64,000 bases of DNA from Viridibacillus arenosi (GTDB lineage: Bacteria; Bacillota; Bacilli; Bacillales_A; Planococcaceae): NCBI RefSeq assembly GCF_001955655.1, contig NZ_MSPW01000002.1:186001-250000 (forward strand), given 5' to 3'. Position numbers and translations under genes: made by a program. Shown piece after piece: positions 53,854 to 61,989 of this stretch. The number at the start of each line of letters is the position of its first letter. The first letter of the stretch is position 1. A model generated the notes under the pieces. That model ran no database searches and was not told the DNA's origin. It was given only the letters and a program-made list of their open reading frames with translations.

Positions 53854-54309
53854 TTAAAAAAAATCCCTTTCAATATTCAGAGGATCAAAAAATATACGAT
53901 AGCCATTATAGATGGTCGATAAGCCATAGCGCTGTCGATACCTTTCTATAGCGCAATATAAGTATTGTGGGGTTATTTCTAGGTACGTGCAAATGTCTTC
54001 TTCAGTTCTTTGATCAGCAACATAGCATTCAATTAGTTTGTCCAAGGAAACAATCTTTTCATAACCCCATCTTCTAGCTGTAAGTTCTAATTTTTGATTG
54101 CGGACACTTTCTAAATTCGTAATGTCTCCGTAAGTTGTTTCATAATGCCCAATCTCTTCTGCTAAAACACAATGTTTTTCGTAAAGGCTTAATCGTTTAT
54201 TCACAATGATTTGATGGTCTACATAAAGTCCAGATAACCCTTTTGGCATTAACAAGGATTCTTTAAATGTTAAGTGCTTATATTGAGACATAAGTGCTTC
54301 GTATAACAT
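53854..54309 (-). CDS. ImmA/IrrE-type metallopeptidase-like protein
   Basis: A 151-residue protein of the ImmA/IrrE family. The core CVLAEEIGHYETTYGD (about 47-62) corresponds to the zinc motif, with Glu in place of the first His of HExxH, a variant I recall from prophage ImmA proteins. ImmA proteins cut or antagonise the adjacent repressor to induce a mobile element. Here the gene follows the repressor gene by 9 bases with a GTGAGGTGA site. The C-terminal part (EEDICTYLEITPQYLYCAIERYRQRYG) is helical. Confidence 0.8.
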   Translation of the reverse strand: MLYEALMSQYKHLTFKESLLMPKGLSGLYVDHQIIVNKRLSLYEKHCVLAEEIGHYETTYGDITNLESVRNQKLELTARRWGYEKIVSLDKLIECYVADQRTEEDICTYLEITPQYLYCAIERYRQRYGLSTIYNGYRIFFDPLNIERDFF

Positions 54310-54318
54310 AAATTCACC

Positions 54319-54678
54319 TCACTTTTTACGTTGCGATTTTATAAAGTCTATGTAGTTTTTAATAACCTCCATTTCTTCCTCTGTTACATCATCATCTATA
54401 TGTGCTGCAATGGTTTCAATCGTTTTTTCTTTAATGGATAATTCTTTTTGAGTTTCAAATGAAGGATCAATCCTTGATTTTTCAACGTTTAAGGCAGCAG
54501 CCATTTTCTCTACATTGCTAATATTAATGAGCGTTTTACAATTTAAATAATCAGATAGAGTACTTTTTGATATACCAGTTAACTCACTAAGTTTGATTTG
54601 ATTTAAATCGTTTTTTTTTAGTAACTCTTTAATATTTTTGGCAATCTCCTTTTTGAGAGGTAAATCCCTATCTATCAT
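54319..54678 (-). CDS. CI-like XRE repressor
   Basis: A 119-residue regulator with an N-terminal helix-turn-helix (KNDLNQIKLSELTGISKSTLSDYLN, about 23-47). The C-terminal helical tail (DDVTEEEMEVIKNYIDFIKSQRKK) has no LexA-type protease domain, so release should depend on ImmA. ATG 54678 is chosen for its spacing from GGAGG (54687-54691). It faces the gene at 54958 across a region with two matched palindromes that are its likely operators. Confidence 0.85.
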   Translation of the reverse strand: MIDRDLPLKKEIAKNIKELLKKNDLNQIKLSELTGISKSTLSDYLNCKTLINISNVEKMAAALNVEKSRIDPSFETQKELSIKEKTIETIAAHIDDDVTEEEMEVIKNYIDFIKSQRKK

Positions 54679-54714
54679 GCTCATTTCCTCCAATCACCTA
54701 AAATAGTTAAATTA

Positions 54715-54743
54715 ATCATAATCGATTACTCCATTATGTGCAA
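54715..54743 (-). promoter_or_regulatory. Promoter of the repressor gene
   Basis: On the minus strand TTGCAC (54743-54738), 17 bases, TATGAT (54720-54715). Confidence 0.65.
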
Positions 54744-54750
54744 TTAAAAA

Positions 54751-54766
54751 TCCGGGAATATTCGGA
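54751..54766. promoter_or_regulatory. Operator O1 (palindrome TCCG-N8-CGGA)
   Basis: TCCGGGAATATTCGGA. It lies 7 bases upstream of the repressor gene's -35, a place suited to autoregulation. Its centre is 52 bases from O2. Confidence 0.7.
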
Positions 54767-54795
54767 AATACTATGAAGAAATTGAAATTAATCGT

Positions 54796-54824
54796 TTTAC
54801 AATCCGAAAAAATTCGGATAATAT
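54796..54824 (+). promoter_or_regulatory. Rightward promoter with operator O2 in its spacer
   Basis: TTTACA (54796-54801), 17 bases, TAATAT (54819-54824). The palindrome TCCGAAAAAATTCGGA (54803-54818) fills the spacer, so bound repressor would exclude RNA polymerase. It shares the TCCG...TTCGGA ends with O1. Confidence 0.75.
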
Positions 54825-54957
54825 ACAACTAATAGAAATAATGAAATGGTGGAAGCATACTAACCAAACCTTATTGGAATAATAGATGAAGCTATGCATT
54901 TTGTAATCGGCAACTTTTCAAAACACTTATAACAAAATACATTTGGGAGGTAGTAGT

Positions 54958-55581
54958 ATGAAACAATTTAATCGTTTAGCAAATATGGACATTAAAGAAA
55001 AAGAGATGCATGAAAAAGAGGATGAAATAATTCATCACAAAGGGAAGCTATTATGCAAAGTATCTCGTAAAGCTAAAGTTGGCGACTATGTTCGTTTCCA
55101 TAACCTACACCGCTCATATGAAATGAAAGAAAATACAATCAACGGGAAATTGTATAAAGTGTTCAAGCAAGGTGGATATGAAGATGGGGGCGTGTATTTT
55201 GATGAGGAGGGTAATGAAAGAGATGTCCTTGGTTGGGAGATAGATCCGATTCCAGATGTATTTGAAGTATGTGGTGTTTATGACCGTGCTCCATACAATG
55301 CTTCTGAAACTGCTCAAAATGAACAAGAATCGTTAAGCATAAATAACCTGAAGACGATTGCAAAAAGAGTACAACAACTTCAAGTGGATAGAGTAATCCA
55401 TCAACAACAAATAATCAATTATTACTTTGGATTTGAAACTGTAAGTATACATCTAACAGAAGATGCTTTTCTGTCTATTTTTACGAGCTACACACATGAA
55501 AATTACGATGGACAATATACGAAACTAAGCGCTGTGATGAATGAGGTCGAATTTTTTTGCTTGCAAGAAAAACAGACTTAA
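54958..55581 (+). CDS. Hypothetical island protein under repressor control
   Basis: A 207-residue protein I do not recognise. A basic first part (MKQFNRLANMDIKEKEMHEK) is followed by a compact beta-rich segment (RKAKVGDYVRFHNL, GKLYKVFKQGGYEDGGVYFD, DVLGWEIDPIPDVFEV). A helical part (LKTIAKRVQQLQVDRVIHQQQ) ends it. The middle looks like a small SH3/KOW-like fold, but this is only an impression. ATG 54958 has TTGGGAGGT upstream. It is the gene driven by the operator-controlled promoter, in the place where lambdoid elements keep their early genes. Confidence 0.6.
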   Translation: MKQFNRLANMDIKEKEMHEKEDEIIHHKGKLLCKVSRKAKVGDYVRFHNLHRSYEMKENTINGKLYKVFKQGGYEDGGVYFDEEGNERDVLGWEIDPIPDVFEVCGVYDRAPYNASETAQNEQESLSINNLKTIAKRVQQLQVDRVIHQQQIINYYFGFETVSIHLTEDAFLSIFTSYTHENYDGQYTKLSAVMNEVEFFCLQEKQT

Positions 55582-56033
55582 ATGATATTTCAAATCAGAA
55601 AGGTGAAATTTTATTATTTGCGTACAACATTTATTAGATAAATAGATATGAAATTAAACAGATGAATGAACTTGTAAATGAAAACGAAAAATTCAACTCA
55701 AAAATCAAGGTTTTTTATTTGCGAAACGTTTTTCTACGTGGAAAAAAAGAGAAGAAATATTTCTTCTCTTTTTTTATTGATGATTTTAAGGGTGGTTCTA
55801 CATAGCAAATAAGAGACAGGAACAGAGAGGCTTGTCTTTATGAAAGAGAATAAAATTATGCCTATTACTTGGAAGTACACGATGCATGAGTAAAAACTTG
55901 TAATGATTTTTATTTGAATCAAGCAATTATCAAGAATTATTGAGGAAGGATCTAATTGATTTCTACTAGCAAGACCCTTACCTCTATAGAAAAAAGATTC
56001 AGCGTGTCATGAATGTAGAATGAATTAATTGTT
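55582..56033. other. Decayed stretch inside the island
   Basis: No intact gene. Apart from the terminator, one helical fragment (YEIKQMNELVNENEKFNSKI, about 55647-55707, plus strand) lacks a start. It looks like island genes in decay. Confidence 0.35.
55742..55776 (+). terminator. Symmetric terminator after the early gene
   Basis: AAAAAAAGAGAAGAAA (55742-55757) pairs perfectly with the mirrored arm ending at 55775, with Ts on both strands' 3' sides. Confidence 0.85.
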
Positions 56034-56326
56034 TCACTTTTTTCTACGGTCCATTTTTGACATTTGATATGTTAAAAGATCAATTTGCTTTTGCATCTGT
56101 TCTAACTGTCTTGATTGTTCTTTAAGCAAATGTGACTGTATGTTACTCAATCTTTGTTCTTCTTCTAATTCTTGTAACTCTGCCAATGCCGCAATAGTTA
56201 ATATTGCCTCACCTAGTGTTGTAATAGAAGCACCGATTACATGAAGTTTGGCGGGATGATTTTCTGGTGATTCAAAACCTTTTTCGAAGTGTTGTTTGCG
56301 ATTAGATTAGGATTATTTTCTTTCAT
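56034..56326 (-). pseudogene. Frameshifted coiled-coil gene
   Basis: GGGGAGG (56340-56333 region) stands 7 bases before ATG 56326 on the minus strand, which opens MKENNPN. The good frame then shifts by one base near 56300 and continues as SNRKQHFEKGFESPENHPAK, LHVIGASITTLGEAILTIAA and a coiled coil (LQELEEEQRLSN, LLKEQSRQLEQMQKQIDLL), stopping at 56034. Together about 97 codons. The strong ribosome site and a consistent sequence in two frames argue for a recently broken gene. Function unknown. Confidence 0.6.
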
Positions 56327-56468
56327 TGTCATGCCTCCCCTTGGCTATTTTATGTTTTTTAAACAAGTCATGAAACTCGTCCATGGATTGTTTATGAAAA
56401 TGAGGAACTTTAAATTGAGAAATAACGGAAGGTAATAAATCATGTAATGAATACTTGGATATTAGGTA
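56313..56468 (-). pseudogene. 5'-truncated gene remnant upstream of the coiled-coil gene
   Basis: An open minus-strand frame without a start reads SKYSLHDLLPSVISQFKVPH, then FHKQSMDEFHDLFKKHKIAK, and stops at 56313. It overlaps the next gene's start by 14 bases, a normal operon overlap. I cannot assign it. Its upstream end runs into the amidase promoter region, so the left part was probably lost when the island was rearranged. Confidence 0.4.
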
Positions 56469-56504
56469 TTATTAACCAATTTTTACAAAAGTTTAAATAA
56501 GTAT

Positions 56505-56533
56505 TTGATTTAGAACATTTGTTCGTATATTAT
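56505..56533 (+). promoter_or_regulatory. Amidase promoter with LexA (SOS) box
   Basis: TTGATT (56505-56510), 17 bases, TATTAT (56528-56533). Between them GAACATTTGTTC (56513-56524) is a perfect GAAC-N4-GTTC dyad, followed by G, close to the Gram-positive SOS box CGAAC-N4-GTTCG. LexA bound here would sit between -35 and -10 and block the promoter until DNA damage. Confidence 0.7.
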
Positions 56534-56577
56534 TGAGTTGTAAGTACTTACTAATAACAAACAAAGGGGATGTTAGA

Positions 56578-57267
56578 ATGGTAAAAATCTTTATTGATCC
56601 AGGACATGGTGGGAGCGATCCAGGGGCTATTGGAAATGGAATTCAGGAAAAGGATATTACTTTAAAAATTGGCGCAAAGATTAGAGACATTCTTACGGCA
56701 GAATATAATAATGTAACAATTTTAATGTCTCGTACAGGTGACTCGTTTCCAAGTTTAACGGATCGTACGAATGCGGCAAATGCATGGGGTGCAGATTTTT
56801 TCTTATCAGTCCACATTAACGCTGGTGGGGGAACTGGTTTTGAAAGTTTTGTATATCCAGGGGTTGGGGTACCCTCTACAACTTATCAAACTAATATTCA
56901 CACAGAGATTATGAACGTGAATCAGTTAACGGATCGTGGTAAAAAACAATCCAATCTACATGTTTTACGCGAATCGAACATGCCTGCACTTTTAACTGAA
57001 AATGGGTTTATTGATAGTGTAAGTGATGCTACAAAGATGAAAAATGAAACGTGGCTTACAAATGTAGCGCGTGGACATGTGTATGGATTAGTTAAGTGCT
57101 TTAATCTACCTAAGAAGGACTCTGCGATTTATCATACAGTTATTTCGGGTGATACGGTTTATTCATTGAGTGTAAAATACGGTAGCACAGTTACTCAAAT
57201 TAAGACGTGGAATAATCTTGATAGTAATTATACAATTTATTTAGGACAAGTATTGAGAGTGAAATAG
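56578..57267 (+). CDS. N-acetylmuramoyl-L-alanine amidase with LysM (phage-type endolysin)
   Basis: A 229-residue Amidase_3 enzyme that cuts the MurNAc-L-alanine bond. The N-terminal catalytic domain (1-175) has zinc ligands H10 (IDPGHGG), E24 and H79 (SVHINAGG), and the catalytic Glu in LLTENGFID. The C-terminal LysM (about 183-229, YHTVISGDTVYSLSVKYG) binds the wall. It has no signal peptide, as in phage endolysins that need a holin. ATG 56578 has AAAGGGGAT upstream; an earlier TTG at 56533 lies in the promoter. The LexA box implies SOS induction. Confidence 0.87.
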   Translation: MVKIFIDPGHGGSDPGAIGNGIQEKDITLKIGAKIRDILTAEYNNVTILMSRTGDSFPSLTDRTNAANAWGADFFLSVHINAGGGTGFESFVYPGVGVPSTTYQTNIHTEIMNVNQLTDRGKKQSNLHVLRESNMPALLTENGFIDSVSDATKMKNETWLTNVARGHVYGLVKCFNLPKKDSAIYHTVISGDTVYSLSVKYGSTVTQIKTWNNLDSNYTIYLGQVLRVK

Positions 57268-57281
57268 CAAAAAAATATCAT

Positions 57282-57312
57282 AAAAAGCGCATCCAATAGG
57301 GTGTGCTTTTTA
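57282..57312 (+). terminator. Terminator between amidase and coiled-coil membrane gene
   Basis: AAAAAGCGCATCC pairs with GGGTGTGCTTTTT (one G-U) around AATA. Confidence 0.8.
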
Positions 57313-57340
57313 CCTACTCGGGAAAGGTGGAGACTAAACA

Positions 57341-57703
57341 TTGGAGAAAATAGTAGAGGTCGATCATCTTTTAGATAATCATGAGGGGCGTATAAAACAG
57401 TTAGAAGTGAATGACTTAGACAAAGAAAAACGATTGCGTGCAGTGGAGCAATCTTATCTGAAATTAGAAAATACGATACTACAAGAAAATCGAGATACAC
57501 GTCTGTTATTTCAAAATACTATTCAAAATCAGTGGGAACTTATTAAATCTCGTGACATAGCAGTTGAAAATGATAAAAGTCGAAATTATGATCTAGCTAA
57601 GAGTAATTTAGAAAGACGAACAGAATTGGCTATGAAGTTACTCGGTACAGGAGGATTATTATATTTATGCATTCAATCCCTACTTGAGTGGATGTCTAAA
57701 TGA
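57341..57703 (+). CDS. Coiled-coil protein with C-terminal membrane helix (possible holin-associated, XhlA-like)
   Basis: A 120-residue protein. A long charged helix with heptads (residues 1-75, VDHLLDNHEGRIKQLEVNDL and RLRAVEQSYLKLE) and a single hydrophobic segment at the end (LLGTGGLLYLCIQSLLEWM, 97-116). This resembles XhlA/hemolysin-type proteins of Bacillus prophage lysis cassettes, and its place right after the amidase supports that. It is longer than typical XhlA. The start is TTG 57341 with AAAGGTGGAG upstream. A separate terminator precedes it, so co-expression with the amidase would need readthrough. Confidence 0.6.
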   Translation: MEKIVEVDHLLDNHEGRIKQLEVNDLDKEKRLRAVEQSYLKLENTILQENRDTRLLFQNTIQNQWELIKSRDIAVENDKSRNYDLAKSNLERRTELAMKLLGTGGLLYLCIQSLLEWMSK

Positions 57704-57787
57704 GAAGTAGTGATGATTTAAGAATTAATAGAAAAACAGATTATAGTGCTAATCATTTTGGCCGTGATGGAGGGAATAAAACGAATA

Positions 57788-58108
57788 ATGAACATAATGA
57801 AGAATTTTATGATACTCACTGCGTTAGCTGTGAGTATTTTTGTTTACTACCTAAGAATAATTCATAAACCCCAGCATTGTGGTCGTTATCTGTTAAATAT
57901 ACATAATTTGCCGAATAGTGCTAGTGAGTTGCGTTTAAAGCATTTAGGTTGGGCAAATGAGCAAGAGCGTTTGCAAAAACTTGAACGGTATAAAGCTTTG
58001 GATCCCGGGGCTAAGTATGGTGATATTAGGCAATACACTTCTATATTAGATGAAAATCCTAATTTGATTGAGTGGCAAGGTTTGAAAAGGAGTGAACGCA
58101 ATTTATAA
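57788..58108 (+). CDS. Hypothetical single-span membrane protein
   Basis: A 106-residue protein with one N-terminal membrane helix (MILTALAVSIFVYYLRII) and a soluble tail with LPNSASELRLKHLGWANEQE and a Tyr/Asp-rich end. I do not recognise it. ATG 57788 lies 12 bases after GGAGGGA; ATG 57797 is an alternative. It could be the last island gene. Confidence 0.45.
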   Translation: MNIMKNFMILTALAVSIFVYYLRIIHKPQHCGRYLLNIHNLPNSASELRLKHLGWANEQERLQKLERYKALDPGAKYGDIRQYTSILDENPNLIEWQGLKRSERNL

Positions 58109-58228
58109 CTAAAGTAAACAGAATGTAACAATGGCGAAAAATGAGAATTGACAGGGAAAATACAGCATATACTAGTGGACTAATACGATATTTACAAAAC
58201 TTTAACATAAGAGAAAAGGGGGATAAGT

Positions 58229-59692
58229 ATGCAAAGTAGGCTTTCTTTATTTGTGAAAGTATTTATGCTAATGGTTAGTTTTTTATTATTTGGCCAGACG
58301 ATTGATGCTGGTACTCAGGACTTAAATCCATTAAGAGAAGATATTGAAAAGATTGTAAGGGAACAGCTTGACGGAGCAGAAGTGAGTATTTCCGTTCGGC
58401 AAAAAAATTCTGGGCATCTGATCTATTCATACCATGGTGGTCAAGTGATCAAACCAGCATCGAATATGAAATTGCTGACCTCAGCAGCTGCTTTAGAAAC
58501 ACTTGGTAATAATTATCAGTTTATAACACAATTGTTTACGAACGGTAAGATTACAAATGGTCTTTTAGAGGGGGATCTGTACATAAGAGGAGAAGGGGAT
58601 CCGACTTTAATGAAAGAAGATTTGGAGCAGTTTGCAGGGGAATTGAAAGCTAAAGGTGTTCATACAGTGGATGGTCATTTGATCGGTGATGATACTTGGT
58701 TTGATAGTGAATTATTAACGCCAGGTATTGTATGGGATGATGAACCGTATTATTACGCTGCTCCGATTACTGCATTAACAACTTCGCCCAATACTGACTA
58801 TGATACGGGGACTGTTATCGTAGATGTGTCGACAGAGTCAGTTGATACTCCACCTACTATTAAAGTCACACCTTATATTGGTGAAATGGAAATAATTAAT
58901 AAAGCAAAGACAGTCAAAGAAACTGATGCATACACATTAGATATTACGAGACTATACAAATCCAATCAAATTGTCATTAGTGGAAATTTGCCAATAGGTA
59001 AAACGGGGCGAGAGTGGATTACAGTAAAAAATCCGACCATACACACATTATCTTTGTTTCAATCAGTTTTAGAAGAAGCGGGCATCCAATTTATAAGTGG
59101 TCATACGCTTAAAGTGATGAAGACGCCTAAAAAAGCTACTTTGCTAGTTGAAAAAAGGTCAATGCCATTAAAAGATATTATGATTCCATATATGAAACTT
59201 AGTAATAATGGAATCGCCGATATTTTAGTTAAAACAATGGGGCGAGTTGAGAAGCATGATGGAAGCACTAAAGCGGGTTTAAAAGTTGTAAGATCTTACG
59301 GCAAATCATTAAAACTTGATATGAAAACATGGAACTTTGAAGACGGTTCAGGTATGTCCCATAAGAATAGTGTATCTAGCAATGCATTAACGGATATGCT
59401 TTACAAAGTTCAAAAAGAGAAAAATTGGTACAAAACTTATTATTCTAGTTTACCTGTAGCTGCAAATGCTGAACGAATGATAGGAGGTTCGTTGCGTAAT
59501 CGTTTTAAAGACCCATTAACGGCAGGTAAGGTTATTGCCAAAACAGGTTCTCTAAATGGGGTCAATACTTTAAGTGGATATGTGCAAGCAGATAGCGGCA
59601 AGTGGTACATTTTTAGTGTTCTTGTACAAAATAAGGAAGACACCATTCCGGTCATTGATAAAATAGTAACTACTATGGCGAAAGAATTATAA
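58229..59692 (+). CDS. dacC: D-alanyl-D-alanine carboxypeptidase/endopeptidase (PBP4 type)
   Basis: A 487-residue class C penicillin-binding protein, the length of B. subtilis DacC. After a signal peptide (about 1-28), the motifs are S78-x2-K81 (ASNMK), S325-N326-N327 and K438-T439-G440. The large insert between the first two motifs (about 115-300) is the PBP4 family mark. It trims D-Ala from peptides or cuts cross-links in the wall. AAAAGGGGGA precedes the ATG. A TTGACA at about 58150 lies too close to the best -10 for a normal spacer, so I leave the promoter open. Confidence 0.9.
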   Translation: MQSRLSLFVKVFMLMVSFLLFGQTIDAGTQDLNPLREDIEKIVREQLDGAEVSISVRQKNSGHLIYSYHGGQVIKPASNMKLLTSAAALETLGNNYQFITQLFTNGKITNGLLEGDLYIRGEGDPTLMKEDLEQFAGELKAKGVHTVDGHLIGDDTWFDSELLTPGIVWDDEPYYYAAPITALTTSPNTDYDTGTVIVDVSTESVDTPPTIKVTPYIGEMEIINKAKTVKETDAYTLDITRLYKSNQIVISGNLPIGKTGREWITVKNPTIHTLSLFQSVLEEAGIQFISGHTLKVMKTPKKATLLVEKRSMPLKDIMIPYMKLSNNGIADILVKTMGRVEKHDGSTKAGLKVVRSYGKSLKLDMKTWNFEDGSGMSHKNSVSSNALTDMLYKVQKEKNWYKTYYSSLPVAANAERMIGGSLRNRFKDPLTAGKVIAKTGSLNGVNTLSGYVQADSGKWYIFSVLVQNKEDTIPVIDKIVTTMAKEL

Positions 59693-59700
59693 TAAAATTT

Positions 59701-59739
59701 AGCACCTTCTAAAGCGTTTTTTATCCTTTAGAAGGTGCT
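59701..59739 (+). terminator. Hairpin after the carboxypeptidase gene
   Basis: AGCACCTTCTAAAG (59701-59714) pairs perfectly with CTTTAGAAGGTGCT (59726-59739). Only a weak T tract follows. Confidence 0.7.
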
Positions 59740-59816
59740 TACGTATGTATTTATTTTTCTCTAGTTTTACTACTAATGAAAAAAACACCTGCATAGAGTA
59801 TAGATGAGGTGGTTTT

Positions 59817-61856
59817 TTGAAAAATAATAATAACGATAAGATGGATAAGAAAGAACAGCAACTCCAGCAGTTTGTACGTCAAAACGAAGGGAAAATCATG
59901 ACGTCAAATGAAGGTGTGAAAATCTCCAATGATGAAGATTCGTTAAAAGCAGGGGACCGAGGTCCAACGCTAATTGAAGATTTTCTTTTCCGTGAAAAAA
60001 TGGCGCATTTTGATCGAGAGCGAATTCCTGAAAGAGTTGTGCATGCACGTGGATATGGGGCGTATGGTGAATTTGAATTGTATGAGTCACTTGAAGAATT
60101 AACAATGGCTAAATTCCTTAATGATACTGCTGTCAAAACGCCATTATTTATACGTTTTTCACAAGTGGCAGGTTCTAAAGGTGTAAATGAAACGAATCGA
60201 GATGTCCGTGGTTTTGCTACGAAATTTTATACTGAAGAAGGTAATTTTGATTTAGTCGGCAACAATATTCCTGTGTTTTTCATTCAGGATAGTATTAAGT
60301 TCCCGGATTTAATCCACGCAGTTAAACCGGAGCCTAATAATGAGATTCCTCAAGGGCAAACAGCGCATGATACATTCTGGGATTTCATAGCAAATAATCA
60401 GGAGTCAGCTCATATGGCAATGTGGATTATGAGTGATAGAACCATTCCAAGAAGTTTCCGAATGATGCAAGGTTTTGGAGTTCATACATTTCGATTCGTC
60501 AATAAGCATGGCAAATCCCATTTTGTGAAATTTCATATAAAGCCCGTACTAGGCTTACGGTCACTCATTTGGGATGAGGCGCAGAAGTTAGGTGGGGCTG
60601 ATGCAGATTACCATAGAAGAGATCTATGGGAAAATATAGAAAATGGAAATTATGCAGAATATGAACTTGGTATTCAAGTGCTAGAAGAGGCAGATGAATT
60701 TAAATTTGACTTTGATATATTAGACTCTACTAAATTATGGCCTGAAGAAGATATACCAGTTAGAATGATTGGGAAAATTACCTTAAATCGAAATGTTGAT
60801 AATGTATTTGCTGAAACTGAGCAAGTCGCATTGCATCCTGGAAATATTGTTCGAGGTATTGATTTTACGAATGATCCACTTCTACAAGGCCGACTATTTT
60901 CTTATTCGGATACTCAGTTGTATCGCGTAGGTACGAATCATCAAGAATTGCCGATTAATCGCCCTGTTTGTCCTTTTCATAATAATCAACGTGATGGAGC
61001 TTCTCGCTACATCATCGACAAAGATCGAATTGCTTACCATAAAAACTCATTAGCAGATAATACACCATACACAGTGCCAGGTTCAAAAGGGGGCTTTGTC
61101 ACATATCCTTCTTTGGTAGATGGGAGAAAAGTAAGAGAAACAGCAGAAAGTTTTGAAGATCACTTTTCGCAAGCGCGCTTGTTTTGGAATAGCATGTCAC
61201 CAGTAGAAAAAGACCATATTATGCAAGCTTTTAGCTTTGAATTAGGAAAGGTGCAAAATATTTCCGTAAGGCAACAAGTAGTGAATATGCTAGGTCATAT
61301 TAGTACAGAATTAGCAACAGTAGTTGCTACTGCATTAGGTGTTGAGGTTCCGAAAGTGCCAGAATCTCAGGTGAAAAAGTCATCTCCAGCTTTAAGTCTA
61401 TTTAATACTAAACATTCACCAAAAACGCTAAAAGTGGGTGTTATTTTAGAAAGTGGTTTTAATGGTAGGGAAACTAATTATTTATTAGAACAGTGGAAAA
61501 AAGTCGGACTCCAACCTGTCATTGTTCATGATGAATTAGGTGTAGTGAAAGGTACTGACGGCATAGAATTAAAAGTAGACCAAAGTTTTCTAACGGGTTC
61601 ACCTTTACTTTATGACGGGCTTTATGTAGGTGTAAGTCCAAATGCAAATGAAAATTTCCTATGGAAAACAAAGTCCTTTTTAATAGATACGTATAATCAT
61701 TTCAAACCAATTGGTGCTTCTGAAGCGGCTGCGCCAATTTTAGAGTCGATTGGAATTTTAGGGAAGCCAGGTGTATTAGTAGATCAAAATCCGCAAACTT
61801 TTTCGAAGGAATTTATAGATGCAATGACCATTCAACGTTTCTGGCAACGTGTATGA
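59817..61856 (+). CDS. katE: Large-subunit catalase (clade II)
   Basis: A 679-residue haem catalase with the extra C-terminal flavodoxin/DJ-1-like domain (about 545-679), like B. subtilis KatE. The distal His is H76 (VVHARGYG), the distal Asn region is in NNIPVFF, and the haem-binding Tyr is Y363 in FSYSDTQ. It removes hydrogen peroxide. The start is TTG 59817 just after GAGGTGG; ATG 59838 is a possible shorter start. No clear sigma-B promoter was seen. A single gene with terminator. Confidence 0.95.
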   Translation: MKNNNNDKMDKKEQQLQQFVRQNEGKIMTSNEGVKISNDEDSLKAGDRGPTLIEDFLFREKMAHFDRERIPERVVHARGYGAYGEFELYESLEELTMAKFLNDTAVKTPLFIRFSQVAGSKGVNETNRDVRGFATKFYTEEGNFDLVGNNIPVFFIQDSIKFPDLIHAVKPEPNNEIPQGQTAHDTFWDFIANNQESAHMAMWIMSDRTIPRSFRMMQGFGVHTFRFVNKHGKSHFVKFHIKPVLGLRSLIWDEAQKLGGADADYHRRDLWENIENGNYAEYELGIQVLEEADEFKFDFDILDSTKLWPEEDIPVRMIGKITLNRNVDNVFAETEQVALHPGNIVRGIDFTNDPLLQGRLFSYSDTQLYRVGTNHQELPINRPVCPFHNNQRDGASRYIIDKDRIAYHKNSLADNTPYTVPGSKGGFVTYPSLVDGRKVRETAESFEDHFSQARLFWNSMSPVEKDHIMQAFSFELGKVQNISVRQQVVNMLGHISTELATVVATALGVEVPKVPESQVKKSSPALSLFNTKHSPKTLKVGVILESGFNGRETNYLLEQWKKVGLQPVIVHDELGVVKGTDGIELKVDQSFLTGSPLLYDGLYVGVSPNANENFLWKTKSFLIDTYNHFKPIGASEAAAPILESIGILGKPGVLVDQNPQTFSKEFIDAMTIQRFWQRV

Positions 61857-61878
61857 AATGAATAGGGAAAGATTCCAG

Positions 61879-61907
61879 GGAACCCTCAATTTAAAGGGTT
61901 CTTTTTT
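61879..61907 (+). terminator. Intrinsic terminator after katE
   Basis: GAACCCT (61880-61886) pairs with AGGGTTC (61895-61901), followed by six Ts. Confidence 0.85.
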
Positions 61908-61989
61908 GTATAGGCATTTGTCACGCATTTTTGTTATTTGCATAAAATACGATGAGACGAATCATTTAATGAAAAGAGGTTTTTAATCA

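Noticed and set aside
53738-58108. A complete prophage
   Set aside because: No integrase, terminase, capsid or tail genes and no att duplication that I could find; only switch and lysis-type parts remain.
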